A stretch of 64,000 nt of DNA from Piromyces finnis (lineage: Eukaryota; Neocallimastigomycota; Neocallimastigomycetes; Neocallimastigales; Neocallimastigaceae): contig MCFH01000073.1 in the NCBI GenBank assembly GCA_002104945.1, positions 1 through 64,000 of the forward strand. The letters run 5' to 3'. Below, piece after piece: positions 32,901-42,377 of this stretch. Position 1 is the first letter of the stretch, and each line of letters starts with the position of its first letter. The notes under the pieces are model-generated. The model was not told the DNA's origin, did no database searches, and worked only from the letters and a program-made list of their open reading frames with translations. Position numbers and translations under genes: made by a program.

Positions 32901-33390
32901 ATTGAAAGATTCGCCTGGAACTAACTTGAAGAAGAAACTAGCACTTCAAATGCTTGGTCCATTTGAAATAATTGAAAAAGTTAGTTCTCTCGCTTTTAAA
33001 TTGAAACTTCCAAAGACCATGAGATGTCATCCAGTCTTTCATGTCTCATTGTTAGAACCATACTTTAAAAATGAATTTAATGATAGGTCTAACCGTAGGA
33101 AGAGAAATATTCATCTTAACACAGATTTGATTAAAAAAATTCCAGAAAAAATTGAGAAGATTAATCTGTTAATAGTGAAACATTTTATAAGTTATCGTGG
33201 AAGGAATTTGACAAATCCACCTGGACTTCTGAAGATCAGATTCCAGACAAACAATTAATACAAGAGTTCGAAAGAAACTCTAAAAAGTCAAAACATAAGT
33301 CGAATGATTCCTCCATGAAAATTAGAAAGAATAAAGTTGGTAATCTAATTAAGCATAAATACCAACCATTTGTAATTGAAATTCCTTAGA
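29926..33390 (+). pseudogene. 5'-truncated chromovirus 2: RT, RNase H, integrase, chromodomain
   Basis: Ty3/gypsy pol that starts inside RT. RT motifs are Lys-Lys-Lys-Asp-Gly-Ser-Leu-Arg, Phe-Thr-Lys-Ile-Asp-Leu-Lys-Ser-Ala (then a TAA at 30084) and Tyr-Ile-Asp-Asp-Ile-Leu-Ile-Tyr near 30248. RNase H begins with Glu-Ala-Asp-Ala-Ser near 30690, is split by solo LTR-D at 30792-31532, and resumes with Tyr-Asp-Lys-Glu-Leu-Leu-Val-Ile and Tyr-Thr-Asp-His-Lys-Asn-Leu. Integrase has the Cys-x-x-Cys of its zinc finger near 32166 and the motifs Ser-Asp-Arg-Gly-Ser-Gln-Phe and Pro-Gln-Thr-Asp-Gly-Gln-Thr-Glu-Arg. The first catalytic Asp is replaced by Tyr (Ser-Ile-Tyr-Phe-Ile-Val-Asp-Leu-Pro, near 32264). 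Stops lie at 31684, 32122 and 32608. After a GPF module (Leu-Gly-Pro-Phe-Glu-Ile-Ile) a chromodomain (Trp-Lys-Glu-Phe-Asp-Lys-Ser-Thr-Trp) is readable only in a shifted frame from about 33185 to 33390. The copy is dead. Confidence 0.92.
30792..31532 (+). mobile_element. Solo LTR, family D (copy D2)
   Basis: A 741-bp unit, TGTAAAGATATAAAA to AACTTTTACA, flanked by CTATC on both sides (30787-30791 and 31533-31537). It splits the RNase H coding sequence of chromovirus 2; reading through with the unit ignored restores homology across the gap. It shares the TGTAA..TTACA ends of LTR-B but is otherwise a distinct sequence, so it belongs to another, probably related, Ty3 family whose internal region is absent from the window. 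Confidence 0.93.
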
Positions 33391-33443
33391 GAAAGGATTT
33401 TTTATAAATTAATCTCTCAGGAGCCCGACTTAGAGAGAGAGAT

Positions 33444-34011
33444 TGTAAAGATATCAAACGCCACAGATTGATGTCTTTAATGTAGCTTAAGTCATAAATA
33501 TTATTGTTTATGTTACACGAATTATATTACAGAAAAAGAAAATGGTATATAATTTATTTATTAATAATTAAAGTTTAAAACAAAATAAATCATTATTTTA
33601 TTTTAATGTTCTGCATATAAATTAAATTTCTCATATTAAACCCCTAGTTTTAGTATTGTTTTGTAATAGAAATAGATATATAGTATATAATTATTAAATG
33701 TTTAATATATCAATAATACATGGGCACATATTCAAATTAAATAGTACTTAATTTGAATTGCCAATAGTTTAAATATTTATTAATAATTAAGGTTTTTGAT
33801 ATAAGAAATAAATAGTTATAATATAATATAAATGTATTTAGGAAAAATATAAATAGAAAATATTTTACATCATTTTATCGATGTAATTGTTATTAAAAAA
33901 TTCTATTATAATATAAGACATTTTTTTAAAAAACAATTTTATTTATTTTATATTTAGTGTTATTGTAATAGAATAGATATCCTAATTTATTCTTTCCGTT
34001 TTTGCATTACA
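33444..34011 (+). mobile_element. 3' LTR of chromovirus 2 (family B, copy B5)
   Basis: Directly follows a purine-rich tract (tagagagagaga, 33431-33442), the usual plus-strand primer site, and starts TGTAAAGATATCAAACGCCA. It ends TTGCATTACA at 34011. It is 568 bp long with a deletion relative to B6 around 33770. It links LTR-B to the chromovirus family. Confidence 0.9.
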
Positions 34012-34545
34012 TTAATATATTTGATTTGTTGAAATGATTTTTTAAAGAATTGCGTTACAAATAATCCAATGAAAATAAATATAATATTTTTATTGTTCAT
34101 TATATACTATTATTGTTAATTAAAATAATAATAAATCATAGATATTTTTATATTTTTTATCTTTATAAATAATATTTATATATAATATCTAAATAATAAT
34201 ATTTCTATTTGTATTAAAATATAATATTTATAAATTTATTATAAGATTTCCGTTAATATTTTTGTTTAACTTCATATTTTATAATTAAGTTTTTTCTTTT
34301 ATAAAACTATTTAAATATTCCTGAAATTTAATATTTTAAAGTAATAAAAAATAGTTCATTTTAATAATAATAAATGTAATATATTTTTTTAATAAATTTA
34401 ATATATTATAATATATTTATATTAATTTAAATATATATATCTATACATATATCTTTATTCCATAATAAAATATAATAATAAATTAATAATTAAAAAATAT
34501 CCACAATTATAAAATGATATATATATATATATATGTATATATTAT
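34012..34545. other. AT-rich intergenic stretch
   Basis: Only A/T homopolymers and AT-dinucleotide runs (for example near 34518). No gene is visible. Confidence 0.55.
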
Positions 34546-35400
34546 AATTTATATATAATAGATATTATTCAATTAATCCGTAATTTATTACTTGAAAAAG
34601 AGTTATCTGATAAACATACAATAACATACAATAATAATTAATAATGCTTTTCATTTTTTGAAGGAATAGGCATTATTCATTGTAATAATCTTACTAAATA
34701 TCAATATACTATTAAATATAACAATAATAATATAAATTACAATCTGAGTAATTTTTTACTTATCAATATTTTGGAAGGAATATAGTATTTTAATATAATT
34801 TTGATTTAAAAGATACAACAAAAACAAAATTTCATATCTATAAATTTACCTTCGTATACACTTATAAATATTTATAATAAATTAATAAAGTTAAATTTAC
34901 TAAGTACTTGTCAATATGTAACTGCTTTTATCAAAAGAATAAATTATTATTACTTTAATAAAAGTTATATTGAAACATATAATTATAATCAGGAGTTAAT
35001 TACAGAATATTAAAATAAAAATGTTGAAGATTCAGATAATTTTATAGTTATTAAATGTTATCATGATAGTATAAAAATCACTAAAAATAAAATTACGTTT
35101 TATGAAAGAGATACCTATGATAATATTATTTGTAAATTATTATCATGTTTAAATTATTCAAGTGACCAAATACTACTTAGATTTACACCATGTATTATTT
35201 CCTTTACCTATCCAATAGCTATAAATTTCCAATTATTTGATTTGATGTTGTATGAAGGTGCTTTATATCCTTATATATATACCAATGAAAATGAAAATAT
35301 AATAAAAAATCAAGAAAAATTAGTATATATTATTTGTAAAGTTTATATTTATTTATATACTTTGTATCAATTTTATATATTTATTTTATTATTTAAATAA
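34546..35400 (+). pseudogene. Degraded hypothetical gene
   Basis: Protein-like frames follow one another on the plus strand. Asp-Ile-Ile-Gln-Leu-Ile-Arg-Asn-Leu-Leu-Leu-Glu-Lys-Glu runs from 34561 to a stop near 34641. Phe-Glu-Gly-Ile-Gly-Ile-Ile-His-Cys runs to a stop near 34783. A longer frame from about 34803 to 35400 has one TAA at 35011. That last frame includes Asn-Phe-Ile-Val-Ile-Lys-Cys-Tyr-His-Asp and Phe-Thr-Pro-Cys-Ile-Ile-Ser-Phe-Thr-Tyr-Pro-Ile, and ends in a hydrophobic Tyr/Leu/Ile run. I do not recognise the family; the composition resembles the gene at 10767-12195. Several stops make it a pseudogene. Confidence 0.45.
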
Positions 35401-35846
35401 TTATTTGGTTTTATTATTATTTTATTATATTTCACAAAGAATTAACAAATTTATATTAAAAAGGATAACTTTAACATAATACAATATTAATTCATTATGA
35501 TAAATACACAATATTCTTATAATGTATAATTAATTTCATTATATATATTATGTAGATGAATAAATAGATAGATAGATAACTTTAATATCATTAAGTTTAT
35601 ATAAGTTATTTATAAATTAGTTATGACTAATTATATTTATATATATTAGTTTCTAAGCCATATTTTAGTATAAAAGCATTAAAAAATTTTAAAGATCTTT
35701 CCTTAGAAAAATGATCTATATATAATTATATTTAAAATATAAATATAAGTTTTTAAAAAGTATAAAGGATTATAAATTATTTATTGTAATTATTTTTATC
35801 TTTACAATTATTTATATAAATTGTAAATTTATAAACCATTCATAAT
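35401..35846. other. AT-rich intergenic stretch
   Basis: No coding or RNA signal. Short A/T repeats and a GATA run near 35564-35578. Confidence 0.55.
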
Positions 35847-36023
35847 TTATTAATAAAATAAATACTAAATTATAAAATGATAATATGTTTATTATAATAA
35901 AGTTAGAAATTATTTAAAAAAAAAAAAAAAGCAGTTATTAATAAAATAAATACTAAATTATAAAATGATAATATGTTTATTATAATAAAGTTAGAAATTA
36001 TTTAAAAAAAAAAAAAAAAGCAG
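35847..36023. repeat. Tandem duplication of an 88-bp block
   Basis: The block starting TTATTAATAAAATAAATAC and ending in a 15-A run plus GCAG occurs twice in a row (35847-35934 and 35935-36023). The copies differ only by one A in the homopolymer. The second copy runs directly into the reading frame at 36024. The near-identity points to a recent duplication. Confidence 0.9.
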
Positions 36024-36799
36024 AAGAAATTGATTGTGAGAAGTTTGTTAAAATAATTGTGGATAAAATTAAATCTCGTATAATAAAAGAAAATATTCAT
36101 GAACAGAACTTTGAATTTGAAGGATTTGATAAATATTATCTACTTGAAAATGGTTTCGTTAATTTAGATGATGAGGATGTTAACAAAATATTAAATAATG
36201 TTGTATTATCGGGAACTAAAGTTATTGTTAAAGCTACATTGAAAGCTATAGGTAATGAACATTTTATAGAAATTATAGGGTTAGAATTAAACGATCTTTT
36301 TGATAATGAATACATTGATAAGGAAAGGTCTATGTAATTGGTATATGCTAATTCAATGACTATTGATTTTGAATTACGTAAAAAGAATATTTTAAAGCAG
36401 TTAACAAAAATTGTAAATGCATACATTTATCTATACAGTATGCAACATACAGAATTACTAATTAATTTCATGTGTTGTGATAATACAATTACACACATGT
36501 CTCGTTTTGGAATGGAAAATGGTAATTACTCTTTTATTTCTCGATTATCTTTTGAAGATCCGTTTAGGGTAATTCAAGATGTCTTTTATAGTGTCAGAGA
36601 TGATTTAACATCTATATCTCCAAAATTAATTATAGGAATATACAATGATGAAGAAGATGAAAAGAATGAAAATTCTGTAAATACTAAAAATAATGAAAAT
36701 AATGAAAATAATGAAAATAATGAAAATAATGAAAATAATGAAAATAATGAAAATAATGAAAATAATGAAAATAATGAAAATAATGAAAATATTAAATAA
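36024..36799 (+). pseudogene. Hypothetical frame interrupted by one in-frame stop, with Asn-Glu repeat tail
   Basis: A single frame is open from the A tract at 36006 to 36799 apart from one TAA at 36335-36337, so two apparent genes are halves of one. The first half (about 100 codons) is acidic: Asp-Lys-Tyr-Tyr-Leu-Leu-Glu-Asn-Gly-Phe-Val-Asn-Leu-Asp-Asp-Glu. The second half contains Phe-Glu-Leu-Arg-Lys-Lys-Asn-Ile-Leu-Lys-Gln and Arg-Val-Ile-Gln-Asp-Val-Phe-Tyr-Ser-Val-Arg, and ends in about a dozen Asn-Glu-Asn units. There is no ATG before the stop, so it is either an exon whose acceptor lies in the duplicated block or a 5'-truncated relic. Its neighbour on the other strand is a DNA polymerase remnant. 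I do not recognise this protein. Confidence 0.5.
36688..36789. repeat. AATAATGAA minisatellite encoding the Asn-Glu-Asn tail
   Basis: About eleven near-perfect 9-bp units lie in phase with the reading frame. They are prone to length change, and length differences would not break the frame. Confidence 0.9.
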
Positions 36800-36981
36800 G
36801 AAACGATTTTATTTACTAAATTATATAAAATTATTTTTTAAAATCTTTATAATTTTTAACCCCTTTAAAAGTAAAAATTATAATATTATTAAATAATTAT
36901 AAAAGTATTTTTAAAAAAATAAAATATAAATATATAATTAAATATTTTTTTAATTTATTTATTTGAATTATAATAAATAAA

Positions 36982-37625
36982 TTATAATAAATCACTAATA
37001 TTGTTATTTAAGTCTTTTAATAAACTTTTAAATCCTGTTTCTACATAATGATAATAATAATATAGTTTAGATTTGATGATATCTTTATTTTTAATAGCTT
37101 TTTCACATATATTCTTATATAAGTCTAAAGACATGATTTTATCACCTAATAGAGTTGAATTTTTATTAGATGAAAATGAATTAGTATTTATAATAATATA
37201 ATCAATTTTTTCACCAATTTTGTAATCTAAATTATACATTTTATGATTATTACCAAATAATAAGACATAATAAGAGCGACTAACATATTTTGGTCCAATA
37301 GGCAATTTTATAATCAACTTTTCTAATAGTACGTCACCAGAAAGTAATTTATTTTCCATTTCTAATACCTTATGATGTATCTATTTTTCTGGATAATCAA
37401 AAAGAATCATGCATAAAAATATTTTAATAATATTTTATAATAATCTTTAATGAAAAGACAAGTATTTTTTTAATAATATCTATTTCTTTAATATGCAATT
37501 CTGATATATTTATTAAAATACCACAATACTCTTTTTTGGATATAATCAACATTCTTTTAAATGTGCTTTCATAACTTAAATTCATTCTTTCTGGTAATTT
37601 TTGAAAGTAATGATTTTTTATTTAA
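36982..37625 (-). pseudogene. Remnant of a B-family DNA polymerase, C-terminal part
   Basis: On the minus strand, starting near 37620, one frame reads Leu-Pro-Glu-Arg-Met-Asn-Leu-Ser-Tyr-Glu, then Leu-Ile-Ile-Ser-Lys-Lys-Glu-Tyr-Cys-Gly. That is the Lys-Lys-x-Tyr motif that follows the catalytic palm in B-family polymerases. It breaks with stops around 37440. The downstream frame (37359-36982) keeps the thumb-like order: Lys-Ile-Gly-Glu-Lys-Ile-Asp-Tyr-Ile-Ile-Ile, Leu-Gly-Asp-Lys-Ile-Met, and Tyr-Tyr-His-Tyr-Val-Glu-Thr. The exonuclease and Asp-Thr-Asp palm motifs are absent. The relaxed thumb sequence suggests a viral or selfish-DNA polymerase rather than the host replicative enzymes. This is inference from motif style only. 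Confidence 0.55.
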
Positions 37626-37657
37626 TTTTAATAAAGAAGAAACAAAGAATATAAAAG

Positions 37658-38709
37658 ATGAAGGTTATTAATTTTGGTGGTGTTAACGAAACTGTATATG
37701 AAATTTCCAATTTCCCACAAGAAAAACTTGATGAAATATTCAAGGATGATGTTTTTACTGTTATTGGTTATGGTACACAAGGTCGTAACCAATCTCGTAA
37801 TTTAAGAGATATGGGTTTCAACGTTATCATTGGTCTTCGTAAGGGTCCATCTTGGAAACCTGCTAAAGAAGACGGTTGGATTGAAGGTGAATCACTTTTC
37901 GAAATAATTGAAGCTTGCCAAAAAGGTATCATTATCATGAATCTTCTTTCCGATGCCGGTAAAAAGAATTGCTGGAACACCATTAAGCATTAAGGATTTA
38001 GTTCACGGAAAGACTCTTTACTTCTCTCACGGTTTCTCTATTGTCTTTAAGGAAAAGACTGGTGTTGTTCCACCAGAAGACTGTGACGTTATCATGGTTG
38101 CACCAAAGGGTTCTGGTACTACTGTTCGTACTCTTTTTTTAGAAGGTCGTGGTATCAACTCTTCCGTTGCTGTTTTCCAAAACTACAGTGGTAAGGCTGA
38201 AGAAAGAGCCCATGCTGCTGGTATTGCTATTGGTTCAGGTTGTCTTTATCCAACTACTTTTGAAAGAAAAACTTACACTTATCTTACTGGTGAACGTGGT
38301 ACACTTATGAGTTGTATCCAAGGTTGTTTCAAAGCTCAATTTGAAGTTTTAATTGTTAATGGTCACACTCCATCTGAAGCTTTCAATAAAACTGTTAAAG
38401 AAGCCACCCAATCTCTCTATCTACTTGTTGGTAAGAATGGTATGGATTGGATGTATGATAACTGTTCTACCATAGCTTGTCGTGGAGCTCTTGACTGGAT
38501 GGAGATTCTATGCTGCTACTAAACCAGTCTTTGAAGACTTTTATGAAAGTGTTAGAAATGGTACAGAAGCTGAAAATACTTTAATTGCCAATTCTAAATC
38601 AGACTAACGTGAAAATCTTGCTAATGAATTAAAGAAACTTCGTGAATCACAAATGTGGCAAACAACTATTACTGTTCGTTCTTTTCGTCCAGAAAACCAA
38701 AAAGGTTGA
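37658..38709 (+). pseudogene. ILV5: Ketol-acid reductoisomerase pseudogene (valine/isoleucine pathway)
   Basis: KARI converts acetolactate or acetohydroxybutyrate to the dihydroxy acids of branched-chain amino acid synthesis using NADPH. The frame begins ATG (37658) with the fungal-type Ile-Asn-Phe-Gly-Gly and the Rossmann motif Gly-Tyr-Gly-Thr-Gln-Gly near residue 37, without a targeting peptide. It shifts frame near 37985, continues through Tyr-Phe-Ser-His-Gly-Phe-Ser, Val-Ala-Pro-Lys-Gly-Ser-Gly and Gly-Glu-Arg-Gly, and shifts again near 38500. An in-frame TAA follows at about 38606 before Arg-Pro-Glu-Asn-Gln and the final TGA at 38707. In the C-terminal metal-binding domain the usual Asp-Leu-x-Gly-Glu reads Tyr-Leu-Thr-Gly-Glu, and the Asn-Glu-Thr-Val-Glu-Glu stretch reads Asn-Lys-Thr-Val-Lys-Glu. 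So a metal ligand Asp, and probably a Glu, are lost, which sequencing indels would not explain. No introns are seen. A functional copy is expected elsewhere. Confidence 0.85.
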
Positions 38710-39527
38710 AGAACATTATATTTTTAAATTTTTTAAAATTTTTATCATTGCATCTCTATATTTTTTTTTTGAACTCTACTCTTGAATCTTGAATAAAATG
38801 AATTATTTTTTTTGAAATTATTAATACAAAATGAAAAGTAGGAATAATGTAATAAATAATACCATTCTAATATATTATTTCAATGTTATTTTTTTTGTTA
38901 AATATATATTTATTAGTAAAATCATATTTTATCTTTTTTTTTACATCATTTTTTAAAATTATAAAAAGGCATAATTTAATTTATTTAATAATAAAATAAA
39001 ACATTTAATAAAAATAAAAAATAAAATATGCATTTAATATTTAAATTATCATTATTAACATTATATTTTATAAAATTTATAAAAAAAACCATATTAAAAA
39101 TGCACCTTAATTATTTTCTATTAGATTTTTTTAAATTTTTTTTATATTTAATAATGGTATAATGATGAATGAATGTTCAATATTATATATCATTGAGTTA
39201 AATAAACCAACATTATTTATCCATTCTTTAACATTAATGATGCTTTGACTGATATATTTTTGAATAACATAATATTTTTAATAAATAATAATTTCTAGAA
39301 TTTAGATTAAGAAATAAATTATGTTTTATAATTAACAAATAAATCTCTTTAAAACCAAAAAATAAACTCTTTTAATTATGCTTTTAAATTGTCTTTTTAT
39401 TATATTTTTATTCTCTATTTATTGTTTGTCTTTTTAAAAAAGAAATTTATCTTCCTTTTATACATTTTCATTTATTATATGCATTATTAAATATCACTAT
39501 TACTATTGTTATTATTTATTAAAATTA

Positions 39528-39564
<37 letters not shown>

Positions 39565-39690
39565 GGCATCAAATATTTTAAACTTTATTATTAATTTAAT
39601 TAAAATTATAATACATGTAATATAAAAATTAAAATAAAATAAAAATAAAAAAAAATATGTTTAAATAAACACAAATGAATAAAAATTGGG
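38710..39690. other. AT-rich intergenic stretch
   Basis: A/T homopolymers, including a T tract of about 30 bases around 39530-39560. No gene is visible. The right end borders the 3' flank of the LINE. Confidence 0.55.
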
Positions 39691-39800
39691 TATAATGTAT
39701 TCTAGTAATTTTAATTAAAGTAAGAAAGCCACTATCATACTAAAGTATAATAATTGTATTTGACTTCCAATGGGACACCGAGCCAAAGATCAAAATTTTA

Positions 39801-42377
39801 TCATGGGACAAAATTATGATCTCCATTGGTTGCGCTGGCCCTCCTGGCCTGTCTTACTGTTTCTTCAGCATTGACGCTCTTGGATGTTGCTTCAAACCTT
39901 TTGAACATTGACCATTGCTGGCCAATAGCAAAAGGCATGATTTTGGTTAGAAGTTCCGCGGTTACCGTCAAGAATGGTGTTCCTTCGTTAGTACCAGATT
40001 GAATCTGACGCTTACAAAGTTCTTTCCATTCCCTTGAATTGTAATTGATATTGTTAAAACTTCTTCCCCCAAGAAGGAATTTAAATATTTTACTGCACAC
40101 ACTAGAATAATCATACACATTAATATTCACCGGATTATTAGAACTATTACTATCATTAACTAAATTACTATCTAAATTAGAATTATTATCTTCACTATTG
40201 CTATCATTACTAATATTATTATTTCTATTACTACTATTGTTATTATTACTATTGTTACTATTACTATTGTTATTATTACTATTGTTACTATTACTATTAA
40301 TATTATTACTATCTCTACTGATATTATCAATTTCATTATTATTGATAGGACTATTGGAATTACGTTGACTGAAAAAATTTAATAGCTGGACTATGGAATC
40401 ATAATGTTTAATACGGATATCTCTAAATGTTGGACAATCTAATAACCAATGTTTAATACTTTGATCTCCACACTTGCAACATGGACAGTAGTTAGGACAA
40501 ACTGGATCAACAAATTTGGCAGCTTTGGCAACTCTAGCATCCAACTTGTATCCGCTTCTTGCTTTCAATAGCCAGTAGAAGCCATAGGCAAACTCTGGGT
40601 ACTCATAACATAATTTAATAAAATCTTTAGTATCAATAAACTTATTATCATCATAATATTGCGCTTTGATTGAATTCCCTTTGAGATCTTTCCAATAAAA
40701 GTTTTTAACTGCTTTAACATCTCCATGTTTCTTTAGTTTTTTATCAAGTGTCCTACTTGATTTGCACCACGTGTATTTTCTAAATTTAGGAATGTAATTG
40801 ACAAGGTGTGAGATAATACAATTTGAGTTTTTCCATTTGTTAAAACATCTAACCTGAGCTAATGCACATTTGGCTGACAATGGAGGAATATTCAAATCTT
40901 TTGAGATAGAGTATAAAGATATAAACGATACAGCTTTATGAACTCCGGCAACCCATCGTATTCCTTTGTTAACATGCTTCTGTGCAATCCTAGACCTGGC
41001 TTTGTTGGATCCAAGTAATGGTGCAAAGTATGAAACTCTGCTAATCACTTGTGAGTTAAGTACTAGCTTTTTGAAGGGAATAGGAATATTAGGATTTCTT
41101 AAGAATTTACTGACTGAGAAAAGTCCTTTCAAAACCTTGTTATTAAGAGCTTTAATAACTGGTTTAAGGGACAGATTCTTATCAAATGGAACACCAAGAT
41201 AAGTATAACAATCAGTAGTTGGAATGGGTTGTCCTGCTAAGTAAAATGTTGGATCTCTCTTGTTCTGATTTTCTATTGATTCAGGACGAATCACCATCGT
41301 TGAACACTTCTGGATACCAAATTCCATTTCATTATACAAGGCCCATTCATTAACTCTTCTAAGCATCTTTTTTAAGCATCCTCTTGTTGGAGCACAAATA
41401 ACTATATCATCTGCAAAAAGTCCACCACAGCATCGAGTGTCACCTAAACTGACTCCGAGATCTTCACACTCTTTAAATATATCATTAATAAAGAGATTAA
41501 AGAGAATAGGAGAAAGAGGGCATCCTTGACGGACTCCTTTCTTCACATCAAAAGATTTCGAGAATTGTCCATCTAATTTGACATTAGCCTTAGATGTTAA
41601 ATATAAATTTTTGATGAATTGTAAACTCTTACCTCGGATTCCTAAACAATCTAATTTATTGAGAATATTACCGATTGGGACTGAATCGTATGCTTTCCTG
41701 AGATCTAAAAAGGCCAAATATGTCTCTTTATTATCTAATTGACGTCTACGGCATATTTCTTGGATTGAAATGAAAAGACTGATACTTTCTTCCTTTTTTC
41801 GAAAACCAAATTGTTCAGGTCTAATGAAATTATTCTTTAGACCATATTCTGAGATTCTAGTGGTGACAATTTTGGAAATCAACTTAATACCATTATTGAT
41901 AAGTGATATACCTCGATAGTTATCACAATCTGTCAAATCTCCCTTCTTAGGAATAGAAACAATACTGGATTCATTCCATGAGTTGGGGAAGTCTCCATCC
42001 CAAATACGGTTGAATAATTTAAGAATAAAATTTAAACCATAAGCATCATTATCTGAAGTGGTATTACCGGAAGAATTATTATCTGTAGCATTATTAGAAT
42101 CATTACTTGATGGAATTAATGCTTTGTAAAATTCAATTGGAATACCATCCGGACCTGATGCTTTATAATTCGGAGTAGAGAGGATAGCTGACTTGACTTC
42201 ATCAATACTAATATCTTGGTTGATATCCCATTCATCAAGCATAGGGAGTGAAAAACGTTTATTCGTTGGTTCTTCATACCAATGCTCCAAATCAAGACTT
42301 ACGCCACTTGGATCTGATGCAAGATTTTCGAAATGATCATGCCACACATCTAGTTGTTCTTCCGTAGCAACAACTAA
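39801..42377 (-). CDS. LINE (non-LTR retrotransposon) reverse transcriptase, 5'-truncated
   Basis: One open frame of about 858 codons without a stop. RT motifs on the minus strand are Gly-Pro-Asp-Gly-Ile-Pro (near 42155), Asn-Tyr-Arg-Gly-Ile-Ser-Leu (near 41920), Phe-Leu-Asp-Leu-Arg-Lys-Ala-Tyr-Asp (near 41700), Gly-Val-Arg-Gln-Gly-Cys-Pro-Leu-Ser-Pro (near 41520) and Phe-Ala-Asp-Asp-Ile (near 41405). All the catalytic Asp are present. A C-terminal zinc-ribbon-like module (Cys-Pro-x-x-Cys-x-x-Cys with Lys-His-Trp-Leu-Leu-Asp-Cys-Pro, near 40455) is typical of LINE ORF2. Between that module and the C terminus lies an Asn/Ser/Asp-rich insertion of about 75 residues (40120-40350). The frame lacks an ATG and the N-terminal endonuclease, so the left boundary near 42377 is a 5' truncation, as usual for target-primed insertion. 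The 3' untranslated part ends near 39700. It is not autonomous. Confidence 0.9.
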   Translation of the reverse strand, partial: LVVATEEQLDVWHDHFENLASDPSGVSLDLEHWYEEPTNKRFSLPMLDEWDINQDISIDEVKSAILSTPNYKASGPDGIPIEFYKALIPSSNDSNNATDNNSSGNTTSDNDAYGLNFILKLFNRIWDGDFPNSWNESSIVSIPKKGDLTDCDNYRGISLINNGIKLISKIVTTRISEYGLKNNFIRPEQFGFRKKEESISLFISIQEICRRRQLDNKETYLAFLDLRKAYDSVPIGNILNKLDCLGIRGKSLQFIKNLYLTSKANVKLDGQFSKSFDVKKGVRQGCPLSPILFNLFINDIFKECEDLGVSLGDTRCCGGLFADDIVICAPTRGCLKKMLRRVNEWALYNEMEFGIQKCSTMVIRPESIENQNKRDPTFYLAGQPIPTTDCYTYLGVPFDKNLSLKPVIKALNNKVLKGLFSVSKFLRNPNIPIPFKKLVLNSQVISRVSYFAPLLGSNKARSRIAQKHVNKGIRWVAGVHKAVSFISLYSISKDLNIPPLSAKCALAQVRCFNKWKNSNCIISHLVNYIPKFRKYTWCKSSRTLDKKLKKHGDVKAVKNFYWKDLKGNSIKAQYYDDNKFIDTKDFIKLCYEYPEFAYGFYWLLKARSGYKLDARVAKAAKFVDPVCPNYCPCCKCGDQSIKHWLLDCPTFRDIRIKHYDSIVQLLNFFSQRNSNSPINNNEIDNISRDSNNINSNSNNSNNNNSNSNNSNNNNSSNRNNNISNDSNSEDNNSNLDSNLVNDSNSSNNPVNINVYDYSSVCSKIFKFLLGGRSFNNINYNSREWKELCKRQIQSGTNEGTPFLTVTAELLTKIMPFAIGQQWSMFKRFEATSKSVNAEETVRQARRASATNGDHNFVP

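Noticed and set aside
36338-36799. Independent gene starting right after the stop at 36337
   Set aside because: The supposed first codon is TTG directly behind the in-frame TAA; the sequence is the continuation of one interrupted frame.
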